A DNA stretch of 64,000 nucleotides, from contig NZ_LLXV01000033.1 of the NCBI RefSeq assembly GCF_001431665.1, positions 1 to 64,000 of the forward strand, given 5' to 3'. The stretch is from Stenotrophomonas beteli. Its GTDB lineage: Bacteria; Pseudomonadota; Gammaproteobacteria; Xanthomonadales; Xanthomonadaceae. Every line of letters begins with the position of its first letter. The first letter of the stretch is position 1. This document shows, piece by piece, positions 18,107 to 27,810 of the stretch. The position numbers and the translations under genes are program-made. The notes under the pieces are model-generated. The model did no database searches. It was not told the origin of the DNA and saw nothing but the letters and a program-made list of their open reading frames with translations.

Positions 18107-19231
18107 TCAGGACGTCATCCGGTCCCAGAAGCCCTTCACGCCATCCATGAAGGTGGCCGACTTCGGCGAATGCTTGCGCGCTTCCTCGCCGACGAAGGTG
18201 GCTTCGAACTGCTCCAGCAGCTTGCGCTGCTCGTTGGTGAGGTTGACCGGCGTCTCCACCACCACGCGGCAGTACAGGTCGCCCTCGCTGCGGCTGCGCA
18301 CCGAACGCACGCCCTTGCCGCGCAGGCGGAACAGCTTGCCGGTCTGGGTCTCGGCCGGAATGCGGATTTCCGCTTCGCCGCCGAGCGTGGCAACGCGCAC
18401 GGTGTCGCCCAGTGCCGCCTGCGAGATGCGGATCGGCACTTCGCAGTGCAGGTCGTCGCCATCGCGCTGGAAGATGGCGTGCTCGCGCACACGCACTTCC
18501 ACGTACAGGTCACCCGGCGGCGTACCGGCCGGGCCGGCTTCACCCTCGCCCTGCAGGCGGATGCGGTCGCCGGTATCGACGCCCGCCGGCACCTTCACCG
18601 ACAGCACCTTGTCTTCCTCGACACGGCCGTTGCCGTGGCAGGTCTTGCACGGCTTGGCGATGATCTGGCCCCGGCCGCCGCAGTTGTGGCAGGCCTGTTG
18701 CATGGCGAAGATGCCGCGCTGGATGCGCACCTGGCCGCGGCCATGGCACACATTGCAGGTTTCGACCTTGCCGTCTTCCGAGCCACTGCCATCGCAGTCG
18801 CCGCACTCGGCCAGGGTCGGGATCTCGATGCGGCGCTCGACGCCGCGTACCGCTTCTTCCAGGTCCAGCTCCATCACGTAGCCGATGTCGGCGCCGCGAC
18901 GGGCCTGGCGCGGCCCGCCGCCGGCACCGCCAAAGATGTTGCCGAAGATATCGCCGAAGATATCGTTCATGTCCGGGCCGCCCGGACCGCCACCGCCCAT
19001 GCCGTGCTCGAACGCGGCGTGGCCATGGCTGTCGTACATGCGGCGCTTGTTGCCGTCGGACAGCACTTCGTAGGCTTCCTTGCACTCCTTGAAGGAGGCT
19101 TCGGCGGCCGTATCGCCCGGGTTGCGGTCCGGGTGGAACTTCATCGCGCAACGACGGTAGGCCTTCTTCAGTTCTTCGTCGCTGGCGGTGCGGGCAACGC
19201 CCAGCACTTCGTAGTAATCGCGCTTGCTCAT
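18107..19231 (-). CDS. dnaJ: Chaperone DnaJ (Hsp40)
   Basis: Co-chaperone that stimulates DnaK ATPase and delivers substrates. The 374 residues comprise the J domain with HPD ([13 protein letters not shown]), a Gly/Phe-rich linker, four CxxCxGxG zinc repeats ([32 protein letters not shown]) and the C-terminal substrate domains. Full length, last gene of hrcA-grpE-dnaK-dnaJ. Confidence 0.97.
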   Translation of the reverse strand: MSKRDYYEVLGVARTASDEELKKAYRRCAMKFHPDRNPGDTAAEASFKECKEAYEVLSDGNKRRMYDSHGHAAFEHGMGGGGPGGPDMNDIFGDIFGNIFGGAGGGPRQARRGADIGYVMELDLEEAVRGVERRIEIPTLAECGDCDGSGSEDGKVETCNVCHGRGQVRIQRGIFAMQQACHNCGGRGQIIAKPCKTCHGNGRVEEDKVLSVKVPAGVDTGDRIRLQGEGEAGPAGTPPGDLYVEVRVREHAIFQRDGDDLHCEVPIRISQAALGDTVRVATLGGEAEIRIPAETQTGKLFRLRGKGVRSVRSRSEGDLYCRVVVETPVNLTNEQRKLLEQFEATFVGEEARKHSPKSATFMDGVKGFWDRMTS

Positions 19232-19349
19232 ATCGTGGATCGCATTCCGGAAAGTCGGGATTCGTCAAAGCGGAAGAGCGGAACCAGGTCCGCTCTTGCG
19301 TCGGGCGCCCCGACACGCCGGGTGGCGGTCAGGACCCTGATGCGACAAC

Positions 19350-19372
19350 GGGACGCTGCCAGGCAGCGTCCC
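19350..19372 (-). terminator. Hairpin between dnaK and dnaJ
   Basis: Palindrome GGGACGCTGCC-A-GGCAGCGTCCC starting 14 bases after the dnaK stop. No T tract follows, so it is more likely a partial attenuator or a 3' stabiliser that sets the DnaK:DnaJ ratio. Confidence 0.45.
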
Positions 19373-19385
19373 GTGTCGGTCCGGA

Positions 19386-21308
19386 TCAGGACTTCTTGTC
19401 GTCCTTGACTTCGGTGAACTCGGCATCCACCACGTCGTCGTTGCCCTTGCCAGCGGTGCCGGCGTCGGCACCCGGGGCACCGCCCTGGTCGGCCGAAGCG
19501 GCAGCGAACAGCGACTGGCCGGCTTCTTCCAGCACCTTCGACTTGGCTTCGATCTGTGCCTTGTCGTCGCCCTTCATCGCGGTTTCCAGGTCGGCCAGCG
19601 CCGCCTCGACCTTGCCGATGACATCACCGCCGACCTTGCTGCCGTGCTCGGTGATGGCGCTGCGGGTGCCGTGGATCAGGGCGTCGGCCTGGTTGCGGGC
19701 CTGCACCAGCTCCTGGAACTTCTTGTCTTCTTCGCGGTTGGCTTCCGCGTCGGCGACCATGCGTGCGATCTCTTCCTCGGACAGGCCCGAACCGGCCTTG
19801 ATCTCGACCTTCTGTTCCTTGTTGGTCTTCTTGTCCTTGGCCGACACGTGCAGGATGCCGTTGGCGTCGATGTCGAAGGACACTTCCACCTGCGGCAGGC
19901 CGCGCGGGGCCGGCTCGATGCCGGACAGGTCGAACTTGGCCAGCGACTTGTTGAAGCGGGCCTGTTCGCGCTCACCCTGCAGCACGTGCACGGTCACGGC
20001 CGACTGGTTGTCCTCGGCGGTGGAGAACACCTGCGAGGCCTTGGTCGGGATGGTGGTGTTCTTCTCGATGATCTTGGTGAACACGCCGCCCATGGTCTCG
20101 ATGCCCAGCGACAGCGGGGTCACGTCCAGCAGCAGCACGTCCTTGACGTCGCCGCCCAGCACGCCGCCCTGGATCGCCGCACCCAGTGCCACGGCTTCGT
20201 CCGGGTTGACGTCCTTGCGCGGTTCCTTGCCGAAGAACTCGGTCACCGCCTGCTGCACCTTCGGCATGCGGGTCTGGCCACCGACCAGGATCACTTCGCT
20301 GATGTCGCTCGAACGCAGGCCGGCATCGTTCAGGGCAACGCGGCACGGCTCGATCGACTTCTTGATCAGGTCTTCCACCAGCGCTTCCAGCTTGGCGCGG
20401 GTCAGCTTGATGTTCAGGTGCTTCGGGCCCGACGCGTCAGCGGTGACGTACGGCAGGTTCACTTCGGTCTGCTGGGCGCTGGACAGCTCGATCTTGGCGC
20501 GCTCGGCAGCATCCTTCAGGCGCTGCAGGGCCAGCGGATCCTTGCGCAGGTCGATGCCCTGGTCCTTGTTGAACTCTTCAACCAGGTACTCGATGACGCG
20601 GTTGTCGAAGTCTTCGCCGCCCAGGAAGGTGTCACCGTTGGTGGCCAGCACTTCGAACTGCTTTTCACCATCAACGTTGGCGATCTCGATCACCGAGACG
20701 TCGAAGGTGCCGCCGCCCAGGTCGTACACCACGATCTTGCGATCCTTGTTGTCGCCCTTGTCCAGGCCATAGGCCAGCGCGGCCGCGGTCGGCTCGTTGA
20801 TGATGCGCTTGACGTCCAGGCCGGCGATGCGGCCGGCGTCCTTGGTCGCCTGGCGCTGGCTGTCGTTGAAGTAGGCCGGCACGGTGATGACCGCTTCGGT
20901 GACCTTCTCACCGAGGAAGTCCTCGGCGGTCTTCTTCATCTTCTCCAGCACCTTGGCCGAGATTTCCTGCGGGGCCATCTTCTTGCCGTCGCTGGTGGCC
21001 ACCCAGGCATCGCCATTGTCATGGGCCAGGATGCTGTACGGGACGTGCGCGATGTCCTTCTGCACTTCGGCGTCGGTGAACTTGCGGCCGATCAGGCGCT
21101 TCACCGCGTAGAAGGTGTTCTTCGGGTTGGTGACGGCCTGGCGCTTGGCCGAGGCGCCGACCAGGACTTCGCCGTCCTTGGTGTAGGCGACGATTGACGG
21201 GGTGGTGCGATCGCCTTCCGAATTCTCGATGACGCGGGCCTTGCCGCCGTCCATGATCGCCACGCACGAGTTGGTGGTGCCGAGGTCGATACCAATGATC
21301 TTGCCCAT
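19386..21308 (-). CDS. dnaK: Chaperone DnaK (Hsp70)
   Basis: A 640-residue ATP-driven chaperone. The N-terminus [20 protein letters not shown] is the Hsp70 phosphate-1 motif. [16 protein letters not shown] and the linker [15 protein letters not shown] are intact. The substrate-binding domain and a lid ending in [14 protein letters not shown] complete it. Full length; downstream of grpE with its own heat-shock-type promoter. Confidence 0.98.
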   Translation of the reverse strand: MGKIIGIDLGTTNSCVAIMDGGKARVIENSEGDRTTPSIVAYTKDGEVLVGASAKRQAVTNPKNTFYAVKRLIGRKFTDAEVQKDIAHVPYSILAHDNGDAWVATSDGKKMAPQEISAKVLEKMKKTAEDFLGEKVTEAVITVPAYFNDSQRQATKDAGRIAGLDVKRIINEPTAAALAYGLDKGDNKDRKIVVYDLGGGTFDVSVIEIANVDGEKQFEVLATNGDTFLGGEDFDNRVIEYLVEEFNKDQGIDLRKDPLALQRLKDAAERAKIELSSAQQTEVNLPYVTADASGPKHLNIKLTRAKLEALVEDLIKKSIEPCRVALNDAGLRSSDISEVILVGGQTRMPKVQQAVTEFFGKEPRKDVNPDEAVALGAAIQGGVLGGDVKDVLLLDVTPLSLGIETMGGVFTKIIEKNTTIPTKASQVFSTAEDNQSAVTVHVLQGEREQARFNKSLAKFDLSGIEPAPRGLPQVEVSFDIDANGILHVSAKDKKTNKEQKVEIKAGSGLSEEEIARMVADAEANREEDKKFQELVQARNQADALIHGTRSAITEHGSKVGGDVIGKVEAALADLETAMKGDDKAQIEAKSKVLEEAGQSLFAAASADQGGAPGADAGTAGKGNDDVVDAEFTEVKDDKKS

Positions 21309-21371
21309 GGGGGAGACTCCTGAGGATGCTTGTTGGGGTCAGTCCGGCCGTTCGGCCGGTGGATGAATACG

Positions 21372-21400
21372 ATGTGGGGGAGGCCCGTGGAACATTCAAG
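21372..21400 (-). promoter_or_regulatory. Sigma-32-type promoter of dnaK
   Basis: On the minus strand, CTTGAA (21400-21395), a 15-base spacer, then CCCCACAT (21379-21372). This fits the heat-shock consensus CTTGAA-N13 to 15-CCCCATNT closely. It lies 64 bases upstream of the dnaK start, inside the grpE-dnaK gap of 181 bases. Confidence 0.65.
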
Positions 21401-21489
21401 CCATCCCCCGAACGCTGTGTTTCCGGTCGCCCGGCGCGTTCAGCGTCGGGCCGGGTCGCAGGTCATTCCCGCCGCCCGGCCCGGCAGGG

Positions 21490-22005
21490 TCAGTCGGCGG
21501 CCACCACCACCAGCGCCGGCCGCAGCAGGCGCTCGTTGAGCAGGTAGCCCTTCTGGAACACGGTCACCACGGTGCCCGGTGCGGCGCCCGGGGCCGGCAC
21601 CTGGCTGATGGCCTGGTGGTGTTCCGGGTTGAACGGCTGGCCGGTCGGGTCGAGCAGGACCAGCCCGTTGTCGGCGGCAACCTTCAGCAGCTGCTTGTAG
21701 GTCAGCTCCAGGCCCTCGCGCAGCGGGTGCGGGTCGTCACCGGCAGCCTTCAGGCCGGCATCCAGGCTGTCGAACACCGGCAGCAGCTCGCCCAGCAGCT
21801 TCTCGTTGGCAAACTTGCGGGCCTGCTCGATGTCGCGGGCGACGCGCTTGCGCTGGTTTTCCAGGTCGGCGCGCTCACGCAGGGCGTCGGCCTTGACCTG
21901 CTCGATCTCGGCGCGCAGGCGCTCCACTTCGTCACTGACGCCGGCCGCAGCCGCTGCATCGGCCGCGCTCTGCTGGGATTCGATATCGGGGTTTTCGTGG
22001 TTCAT
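21490..22005 (-). CDS. grpE: Nucleotide exchange factor GrpE
   Basis: A 171-residue co-chaperone that releases ADP from DnaK. A long N-terminal coiled coil (about 30-80, [20 protein letters not shown]) and the C-terminal beta domain with [21 protein letters not shown] are clear. ATG 22005 (MNHENPD) is chosen over an upstream in-frame ATG. Between hrcA and dnaK. Confidence 0.95.
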   Translation of the reverse strand: MNHENPDIESQQSAADAAAAAGVSDEVERLRAEIEQVKADALRERADLENQRKRVARDIEQARKFANEKLLGELLPVFDSLDAGLKAAGDDPHPLREGLELTYKQLLKVAADNGLVLLDPTGQPFNPEHHQAISQVPAPGAAPGTVVTVFQKGYLLNERLLRPALVVVAAD

Positions 22006-22068
22006 GTCTGGGTCCCTGGCGGTCACAGCCCGCCTCCACCCACCCTAGTGTGGGCGGGATGCTGCGTT

Positions 22069-23133
22069 TCAAGCGTCGGATGTTCCAGGAGTTCGACCGG
22101 CCGGCGAAAAGGCCGCGCCGAGCACGTCGGCGGTGGCCTGCACCAGCGGGATCATGCGGTCGTAGGCCATCCGCTTGGGGCCGATCACGCCCAGCACGCC
22201 CAGCACCTGGCCGTTGGCGGTATAGGGCGCAGTGACCAGCGAGACCCCCTGCAGCGGCATCATCCCGGTCTCCTCGCCGATGAAGATGCGCACGCCCGGG
22301 GCCTGGATGGTCCGCTCCAGCAGCTGCAGGATCTCGCGCTTGCTGGAAAACAGCTCGAACAGTTCGCGCAGGCGCTCCAGGTCGGACAGGTCCTGTACCC
22401 CCATCAGCCGGGTCTGCCCGGCCACCAGCATGTCATCGGCCGGCGGCTGCAGGGCCTGCTCGGCCAGCTCGATGCTGTGCGCCAGCAGCTGCTCCAGCTC
22501 GGAGCGGGCATCGCGCAGCTCCAGCAGCAGGCGGGTGCGGATCTCGACCATCGGCAGGCCGGCGAAATGGGCGTTGAGGTAGTTGGCGACCTGCTCCAGC
22601 TGCCCCGGCGCGAACTCCTGGCGGGTCTCGATGACCCGGTTCTGCACCTCGTTGTCGGCAAATACCAGGATCGCCAGCACCCGGCGCCCGTCCAGCGCCA
22701 CGAAATCGATCTGGCGGAAGGCGAACTGCTCACGCCGCGGCGCACTGACCACGCCGACGAAGTGGCTCATCGCCGACAGCAGCTCCGAGGCGCTGCCGAG
22801 CAGGGCCTGGGTGCTGCCGCCGCCGGCCAGCTCCTGGCGCAACCGGGCCAGCTCGCCCTCGCCCGGCGGCTGCATCTGCAGCAGGCTGTCGACGAACACC
22901 CGGTAGCCATGCGCGGTCGGGACGCGCCCGGCCGAGGTATGCGGCGACGCCAGCAGGCCCAGGTCTTCCAGGTCGCCGAGGATGTTGCGGATGGTCGCCG
23001 GGCTGACCTCCAGGCCGGCCACGCGCGCCAGCGTCTGCGAGCCGACCGGCTCACCATCCTGGATGTAGCGCGCGATCAGCGTGCGCAGCAGATGGCGCGC
23101 ACGTGGGGCAAGCTGGTCGGGAGAACCGTGCAT
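22069..23133 (-). CDS. hrcA: Heat-inducible repressor HrcA
   Basis: A 354-residue repressor of heat-shock genes that binds CIRCE operators. The winged helix (about 1-90) contains PATIRNILGDLEDLGLLASPHTSAGRVPTAHGYR-type residues (LEDLGLL, HTSAGRVPT), followed by the GAF-like core and inserted dimerisation domain. No complete CIRCE pair is visible in this window, so its target operator may be at groESL elsewhere. First gene of the operon; ATG 23133 fits the family. Confidence 0.95.
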   Translation of the reverse strand: MHGSPDQLAPRARHLLRTLIARYIQDGEPVGSQTLARVAGLEVSPATIRNILGDLEDLGLLASPHTSAGRVPTAHGYRVFVDSLLQMQPPGEGELARLRQELAGGGSTQALLGSASELLSAMSHFVGVVSAPRREQFAFRQIDFVALDGRRVLAILVFADNEVQNRVIETRQEFAPGQLEQVANYLNAHFAGLPMVEIRTRLLLELRDARSELEQLLAHSIELAEQALQPPADDMLVAGQTRLMGVQDLSDLERLRELFELFSSKREILQLLERTIQAPGVRIFIGEETGMMPLQGVSLVTAPYTANGQVLGVLGVIGPKRMAYDRMIPLVQATADVLGAAFSPAGRTPGTSDA

Positions 23134-23162
23134 GGAATCAACCTGTGAGACACGGACACTAG

Positions 23163-23189
23163 ATAATGGCGACGCATCACCTTGGCAAG
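23163..23189 (-). promoter_or_regulatory. Possible promoter of hrcA
   Basis: Minus strand: CTTGCCA (23189-23183) and CGCCATTAT (23171-23163), 11 bases apart, resembling a weak sigma-32 site. TTGCCA could also serve as a sigma-70 -35 box. Thirty bases upstream of the hrcA start. Confidence 0.35.
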
Positions 23190-23248
23190 TCATTGGACCT
23201 CCCCCGCGCGCGTGCTAGCGTTGCGCGGCTGCTGATACCCCCTTACCC

Positions 23249-24910
23249 ATGCTCAGACATCTTTCGATCAAGGATTTCGCCGTCGTCCGCGCCACCGAAC
23301 TGGAGTTCGGGCCCGGCATGACCGTCGTTTCAGGCGAGACCGGCGCCGGCAAGTCGCTGATGGTCGACGCGCTGGGCTTCCTGTCCGGTCTGCGCGCCGA
23401 TAGCGGCGTGGTCCGCCACGGCGCCGCCCGCGCCGAACTTTCCGCCGAATTCGCACTGGACCAGTTGCAGGCCGCGCGCCAGTGGCTGGCCGACAACGAG
23501 CTGGACGACGAGGAACAGTGCCAGCTGCGCCGCGTGATCCGCGCCGACGGCGGTTCGCGGGCCTGGATCAATGGCCGTCCGGTCACCCTGGCGCAGCTGG
23601 CCGACCTGGCCGCGCTGCTGGTGGAGATCCACGGCCAGCACGAGCAGCAGGCCCTGCTGACGCGCCCGTCACAGCTGGCCCTGCTCGACGCCTATGCCGG
23701 CAACGAGGACGCGCGCCGCCAGGTACGCCGCGCCGCCGCGGCCTGGCAGGCGCTGGTCGATGAGTCGCTGGCGCTGTCGCAACAGGGCGACGTGAGTGAC
23801 CGGATCGGCTTCCTGGAGCACCAGCTGCGCGAACTGGACCGCGAGGACCTGGAACCGGAGTCGATCGCCGCACTGGGTGCCAGCCACCGCCGCCAGGCCC
23901 ACGCCAGCGCCCTGCTGAGCGCCTGCCAGGCGGCCAGCAACCAGCTCAACGGTGACGACGGCAGCTCCGCGCTGGACCTGCTGCAGCAGGTGCGCCACGA
24001 GCTGTCGCGGCTGGTCGAGCACGACCCGCGCCTGGGCGAGGTGGACGGCCTGATCGAGAACGCCTCGATCCAGCTGCATGAAGCCCTGTCGCTGCTGGAC
24101 CGGGTGCATGACGACCTCGACGCCGACCCGGAGCAGTTCGAGGAGAACGAGCGCCGCCTCGGTCGCCTGCACGACCTGGCCCGCAAGCATCGCGTGCCGA
24201 TGGACGAGCTGGGCGCGCAACGCGAGCGCATGCATGCCGAAGTGGAGCAACTGCGCGGTGCCGATGAGCGCCTGCAGCGCCTGGCCGGCGAGATCGACAA
24301 GGCCGCCGCCGCCTGGCGCGTGCAGGCTGAAGTGCTGACCGCCAGCCGCCGCAGCGCCGCCGCCGAACTGTCGGCCACCACCACCAGCATCATCGCCGAG
24401 CTGGGCATGGGCGGCGGCCAGTTCCTGATCGAGCTGGAACCCCAGGACGCCGGCAAGCCCGACCCGCAGGGCGCCGAACGCGTGGAGTTCCTGGTCGCCG
24501 CCAACGCCGGCCAGCCGCCGCGCGCCCTGCGCAAGGTGGCCTCGGGCGGTGAACTGTCACGCATCTCGCTGGCCATTGAAGTGGCCGCGCTGGATCTGGA
24601 CGCGGTGCCGACGATGGTGTTCGACGAAGTGGATTCAGGCATCGGTGGCGCGGTGGCCGACATCGTCGGCCAGAAGCTGCGCGCACTGGGCGAGAAGCGC
24701 CAGGTGCTGTGCGTGACCCATCTGCCGCAGGTCGCCTCCAAGGGCCATGCCCATTACCGGGTCAGCAAGGCGCCGGTGGAAGGCATGACCCAGAGCGCCG
24801 TGGAAAAGCTGGACAGCAAGGCGCGCGAAGAAGAGCTGGCGCGCATGCTCGGCGGCGTGGAAGTCAGCAAGGAAGCGCGCGCCGCCGCGCGCAAGCTGCT
24901 GCAGGCCTGA
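23249..24910 (+). CDS. recN: DNA repair protein RecN
   Basis: A 553-residue SMC-like ATPase for double-strand-break repair. The Walker A motif is GETGAGKSLMVDAL (about 32-45), a long coiled-coil middle (about 170-370) follows, and the ABC signature VASGGELSRISLAIE with Walker B TMVFDEVDSGIGG and CVTHLPQVA lie at the C-terminus. Divergent from hrcA. No clear LexA box was seen upstream. Confidence 0.96.
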   Translation: MLRHLSIKDFAVVRATELEFGPGMTVVSGETGAGKSLMVDALGFLSGLRADSGVVRHGAARAELSAEFALDQLQAARQWLADNELDDEEQCQLRRVIRADGGSRAWINGRPVTLAQLADLAALLVEIHGQHEQQALLTRPSQLALLDAYAGNEDARRQVRRAAAAWQALVDESLALSQQGDVSDRIGFLEHQLRELDREDLEPESIAALGASHRRQAHASALLSACQAASNQLNGDDGSSALDLLQQVRHELSRLVEHDPRLGEVDGLIENASIQLHEALSLLDRVHDDLDADPEQFEENERRLGRLHDLARKHRVPMDELGAQRERMHAEVEQLRGADERLQRLAGEIDKAAAAWRVQAEVLTASRRSAAAELSATTTSIIAELGMGGGQFLIELEPQDAGKPDPQGAERVEFLVAANAGQPPRALRKVASGGELSRISLAIEVAALDLDAVPTMVFDEVDSGIGGAVADIVGQKLRALGEKRQVLCVTHLPQVASKGHAHYRVSKAPVEGMTQSAVEKLDSKAREEELARMLGGVEVSKEARAAARKLLQA

Positions 24911-24919
24911 GGCCGGGGG

Positions 24920-24943
24920 AGCCGAGCGTGGGCTCGGCTCTAC
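24920..24943 (-). repeat. SMAG repeat (single)
   Basis: Minus strand GTAGAGCCGAGCCCACGCTC then GGCT. Between the convergent ends of recN and the LysR gene. Confidence 0.75.
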
Positions 24944-24982
24944 AGGAACATCCCGAACGAAACCGGCATGTAGAATGCCAGC

Positions 24983-25900
24983 TCACCCCAGCGGCCGCGC
25001 CAGGTCGACGTTCTCCACCAGGAAATCGAGGAAGGCGCGTACCCGCAGCGGCAGGTAGCCGCCCTGCCCCAGGAACACCGCGTGCACCTCTTCCAGGTCA
25101 CCCGGATTGGCCGCTTCCAGCACCGGCAGCAGGCGTCCGGCGGCGATGTCGGCCTGCACCTGGAACGCTGCCAGCCGTGCCAGTCCCAACCCGCCCAGCA
25201 CCAGCTGGCGCAGCGCATCGCCATTGCTGGCGCGGGCGTTGCCACTGGGCAGCAGCATCCGCTCGCGTCCATCCTGCAGCAGCGGCCAGCCCTGCATCGC
25301 CCGCGCATGGCCGATATCCAGCCGGTTGTGCGAGTGCAGCGCCTCGACGTCGGCCGGCAGGCCGTGACGCTGCGCATAGGCCGGTGCGGCCACGATCATC
25401 ATCCGCGTCGCCCCAAGCCGCCGCGCCACCAGGCTGGAACTCTTCAACGGGCCGGCCCGCACTGCCACATCGGTGCGCTGCTCCAGCAGGTCGATCACCT
25501 CGTCGTTCAAGGTCAGGTCCACGCCCACCTGCGGGTTGCCGCCAAGGAAGCGCGGCAGCAGCGGCAGCAGGAAATGCTGGCCAAACGGCACGTTGGAATT
25601 GACCCGCAGCCGCCCACGTGGCTCGGCATGGGCGCTGGCGCAGCGCTCGGCCTCGTCCAGATCAGCCAGCACACGCAACCCACGCTCGTAGAACGCGCAG
25701 CCTTCCGGGGTCAGTTGCAGCTGGCGGGTGGACCGCTGCAGCAGGCGCGTGCCCAGCCGCTGCTCCAGCCGCGCCACCAGCTTGCTGACCGCCGACGGGG
25801 TCATGTCCAGCGTTCGGGCGGCGGCGGAGAAGCCACCGGTCTCGATCACGCGCACGAACACTTCCAGTTCGCCGGATCGGTTGATGTCGGAGCGTGCCAT
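24983..25900 (-). CDS. LysR-family transcriptional regulator
   Basis: A 305-residue regulator. The N-terminal winged helix is FVRVIETGGFSAAARTLDMTPSAVSKLVARLEQRLGTRLL (the LTTR motif, about 14-55), followed by a type 2 periplasmic-binding-like effector domain. It is divergent from the SGNH hydrolase gene (96 bases between starts) and probably controls it; the effector is unknown. Confidence 0.9.
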   Translation of the reverse strand: MARSDINRSGELEVFVRVIETGGFSAAARTLDMTPSAVSKLVARLEQRLGTRLLQRSTRQLQLTPEGCAFYERGLRVLADLDEAERCASAHAEPRGRLRVNSNVPFGQHFLLPLLPRFLGGNPQVGVDLTLNDEVIDLLEQRTDVAVRAGPLKSSSLVARRLGATRMMIVAAPAYAQRHGLPADVEALHSHNRLDIGHARAMQGWPLLQDGRERMLLPSGNARASNGDALRQLVLGGLGLARLAAFQVQADIAAGRLLPVLEAANPGDLEEVHAVFLGQGGYLPLRVRAFLDFLVENVDLARPLG

Positions 25901-25914
25901 GGCGGTGAATTCAC

Positions 25915-25955
25915 TTCACAGATGATTGTCTCTGCGCAGTCTAGTTCACAGGTGA
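25915..25955. promoter_or_regulatory. Candidate LysR binding region: direct repeats
   Basis: TTCACAGATGA (25915-25925) and TTCACAGGTGA (25945-25955), 10 of 11 bases alike and 30 bases apart (about three helical turns). They lie in the divergent gap between the LysR gene and the hydrolase. Confidence 0.35.
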
Positions 25956-25996
25956 GTCTGGAATCACCATGCCGCCACTCCACCCGGGATCGCCCG

Positions 25997-27241
25997 ATGA
26001 ACCGCCTCTGCCAGCTCACTGCCACCACCCTGCTCACCCTGTCCGGCGCCACCCGTGCCGCCCCTGCCCCGCACTGGGTCACCAGCTGGCAAGCCAGCCC
26101 ACAACCGGTCTGGGACGCCGATTTCCTGTTCCCGACGCTGGTGCCGGCCACACTGCAGGACCAGACCTTCCGCCAGACCGCACGCATCAGCCTGGGCGGG
26201 CCCCGGCTGCGGGTGCGGCTGAGCAATGCCTATGGCACGCAGCCGTTGCGCGTCGGGGCGGCCAGCGTGGCCGCACAGGCCGGCGCCACACCGCAGGCGC
26301 TCAGTTTCGACGGCCAGCCCGGGGTGTTGATCAGCCCCGGCCAGGAACGGCTGAGCGACCCGCTGGCACTGGCCACGGACCACCGCCAGGCGTTGCAGGT
26401 CAGCGTCTTTGTGCCTGGGCCGACAGCGGTTCGGACGTTCCATTGGGATGGCCGCCAGACCAGCTGGGTCGCCCCCGGTGACCAGAGCAGGTCGCCCGGG
26501 CTGGATCGGGCCTCTCCCACGACCGCCCGCTTGTTCCTGAGTGGTATCGAGGTTGAAGCGGCCCCCGGCGCGCGCAGCGTGGTGGTGATCGGCGATTCGA
26601 TCACTGACGGCGCAACCGCCAGCCTGGACCAGGACCAGCGCTGGACCGACCATCTCGCCGCGCGGCTGGCACCGCATGGCGTGGCAGTGGTCAACGCGGG
26701 CATCTCCGGCGGCCGCCTGCTGCGCGACGGCATGGGCGAGTCGGTTCTGGCCCGCCTGCAGCGTGACGCACTGGATCAGCCCGGCGTGGGCAGCGTGATC
26801 GTGCTGATCGGCATCAACGACATCAGCTGGCCCGGTACGGCCTTCGCCCGTAACCAGGCCCGGCCCACGCTGGCGCAGCTGCAGGCCGGCTACCGCGCCT
26901 TGGCCGAGCAGGCACATCAGCGGGGCCTGCGTATTCTGGGTGCGACCCTGCCACCGTTCGCCGGCGCCCTGCCCGGCACGCCACTGGACGACTACTACCA
27001 CCCGGACAAGGACGCGCTGCGCCAGCAGCTCAATGCGTGGCTGCGCGTGGGCAGCCCGTTCGATGCGGTGGTCGACTTCGATGCTGCCCTGCGCGACCCG
27101 GCCGATCCGTCGCGGATGGCCGCCGCCTATGACTCCGGCGACCACCTGCATCCTGGCGACGCCGGCAACCGGGCGATGGCCGAGGCGGTAGATCTGGAGG
27201 CGCTGATGGGGCCATCCACGCATGGCGTGGATCTACCGTAA
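25997..27241 (+). CDS. Secreted SGNH/GDSL hydrolase
   Basis: A 414-residue exported esterase. The signal peptide MNRLCQLTATTLLTLSGATRA is followed by a beta-sandwich region (about 25-185) and an SGNH domain. Block I is VVVIGDSITDG with Ser201, a Gly and Asn come from GISGG and GIND, and block V is SGDHLHPGD with Asp382/His385. This resembles the rhamnogalacturonan-acetylesterase-like secreted lipases of soil bacteria; substrate unknown. The last codons (GPSTHGVDLP) are encoded by a SMAG repeat, so the C-terminal tail is repeat-derived. ATG 25997 begins the signal peptide. Confidence 0.85.
   Translation: MNRLCQLTATTLLTLSGATRAAPAPHWVTSWQASPQPVWDADFLFPTLVPATLQDQTFRQTARISLGGPRLRVRLSNAYGTQPLRVGAASVAAQAGATPQALSFDGQPGVLISPGQERLSDPLALATDHRQALQVSVFVPGPTAVRTFHWDGRQTSWVAPGDQSRSPGLDRASPTTARLFLSGIEVEAAPGARSVVVIGDSITDGATASLDQDQRWTDHLAARLAPHGVAVVNAGISGGRLLRDGMGESVLARLQRDALDQPGVGSVIVLIGINDISWPGTAFARNQARPTLAQLQAGYRALAEQAHQRGLRILGATLPPFAGALPGTPLDDYYHPDKDALRQQLNAWLRVGSPFDAVVDFDAALRDPADPSRMAAAYDSGDHLHPGDAGNRAMAEAVDLEALMGPSTHGVDLP
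27213..27236 (-). repeat. SMAG repeat inside the 3' end of a gene
   Basis: Minus strand GTAGATCCACGCCATGCGTG then GATG. It overlaps the last ten codons of the SGNH hydrolase gene and ends five bases before the end of its stop codon. Confidence 0.8.
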
Positions 27242-27245
27242 GCAA

Positions 27246-27272
27246 TGAAAAACCCCGGGCAAGCCCGGGGTT
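27246..27272 (-). terminator. Terminator of fur
   Basis: Palindrome AACCCCGGGCAAGCCCGGGG then TT; on the minus strand the stem is followed by TTTTTC. It starts 28 bases after the fur stop and may also serve the convergent hydrolase gene. Confidence 0.75.
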
Positions 27273-27299
27273 CCGTCGTATCCAGCTGGCCGGAACGGC

Positions 27300-27707
27300 T
27301 TACTTGCGCTTCTTGCGCACGTACAGCACCAGCGAGTGTTCTTCCAGCTCGTAGCCGTGATCTGCCGCGATCTTGCGCTGCAGCTCCTCGATCTCGTGGC
27401 TTTCGAACTCGATGATCTTGCCGCTGTCCACGTCCACCATGTGGTCGTGGTGGCCGCCACGGTCCAGCTCGTAGACGGCCTGGCCGCCTTCGAAATTGTG
27501 CTTGAGCACGAGGCCGGCGGCCTCGAACTGGGTCAGCACCCGGTAGACCGTCGCCAGACCGATCTCGTCGCCATGCTCGAGCAGCTGGCGGTAGATGTCT
27601 TCGGCAGTCATGTGGTGCTGGGCATTGCGCTGCTCGAGCAGCGCCAGGATCCGCATCCGCGGATGGGTCACCTTCAGGCCGACTTTACGCAGGTCGTGGG
27701 TTTCCAT
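27300..27707 (-). CDS. fur: Ferric uptake regulator
   Basis: A 135-residue iron-responsive repressor. The winged helix contains LKVTHPRMRILALLEQ and EIGLATVYRVLTQFEAAGLV. The metal-binding His cluster GGHHDHMVDVDSGKIIEF is typical of Fur, including the regulatory HHDH. There is no CxxC pair near the middle, as in many Xanthomonadaceae Fur proteins. Divergent from bamE, the conserved arrangement in this family. Confidence 0.96.
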   Translation of the reverse strand: METHDLRKVGLKVTHPRMRILALLEQRNAQHHMTAEDIYRQLLEHGDEIGLATVYRVLTQFEAAGLVLKHNFEGGQAVYELDRGGHHDHMVDVDSGKIIEFESHEIEELQRKIAADHGYELEEHSLVLYVRKKRK

Positions 27708-27810
27708 AGGTCTCCGTTCATTGGCGATTTAGCGCCAGCTGCCTCGGATTGGGTCGCGGTGGCACGCCGGGAGTGTATCATCGGTTTGATTTCCCCAACC
27801 GCCAGTCCCG

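Noticed and set aside
23208-23216. CIRCE-like half site (GCGTGCTAG) near hrcA/recN
   Set aside because: Only one degenerate half is present; the matching GAGTGCTAA/TTAGCACTC partner is missing.
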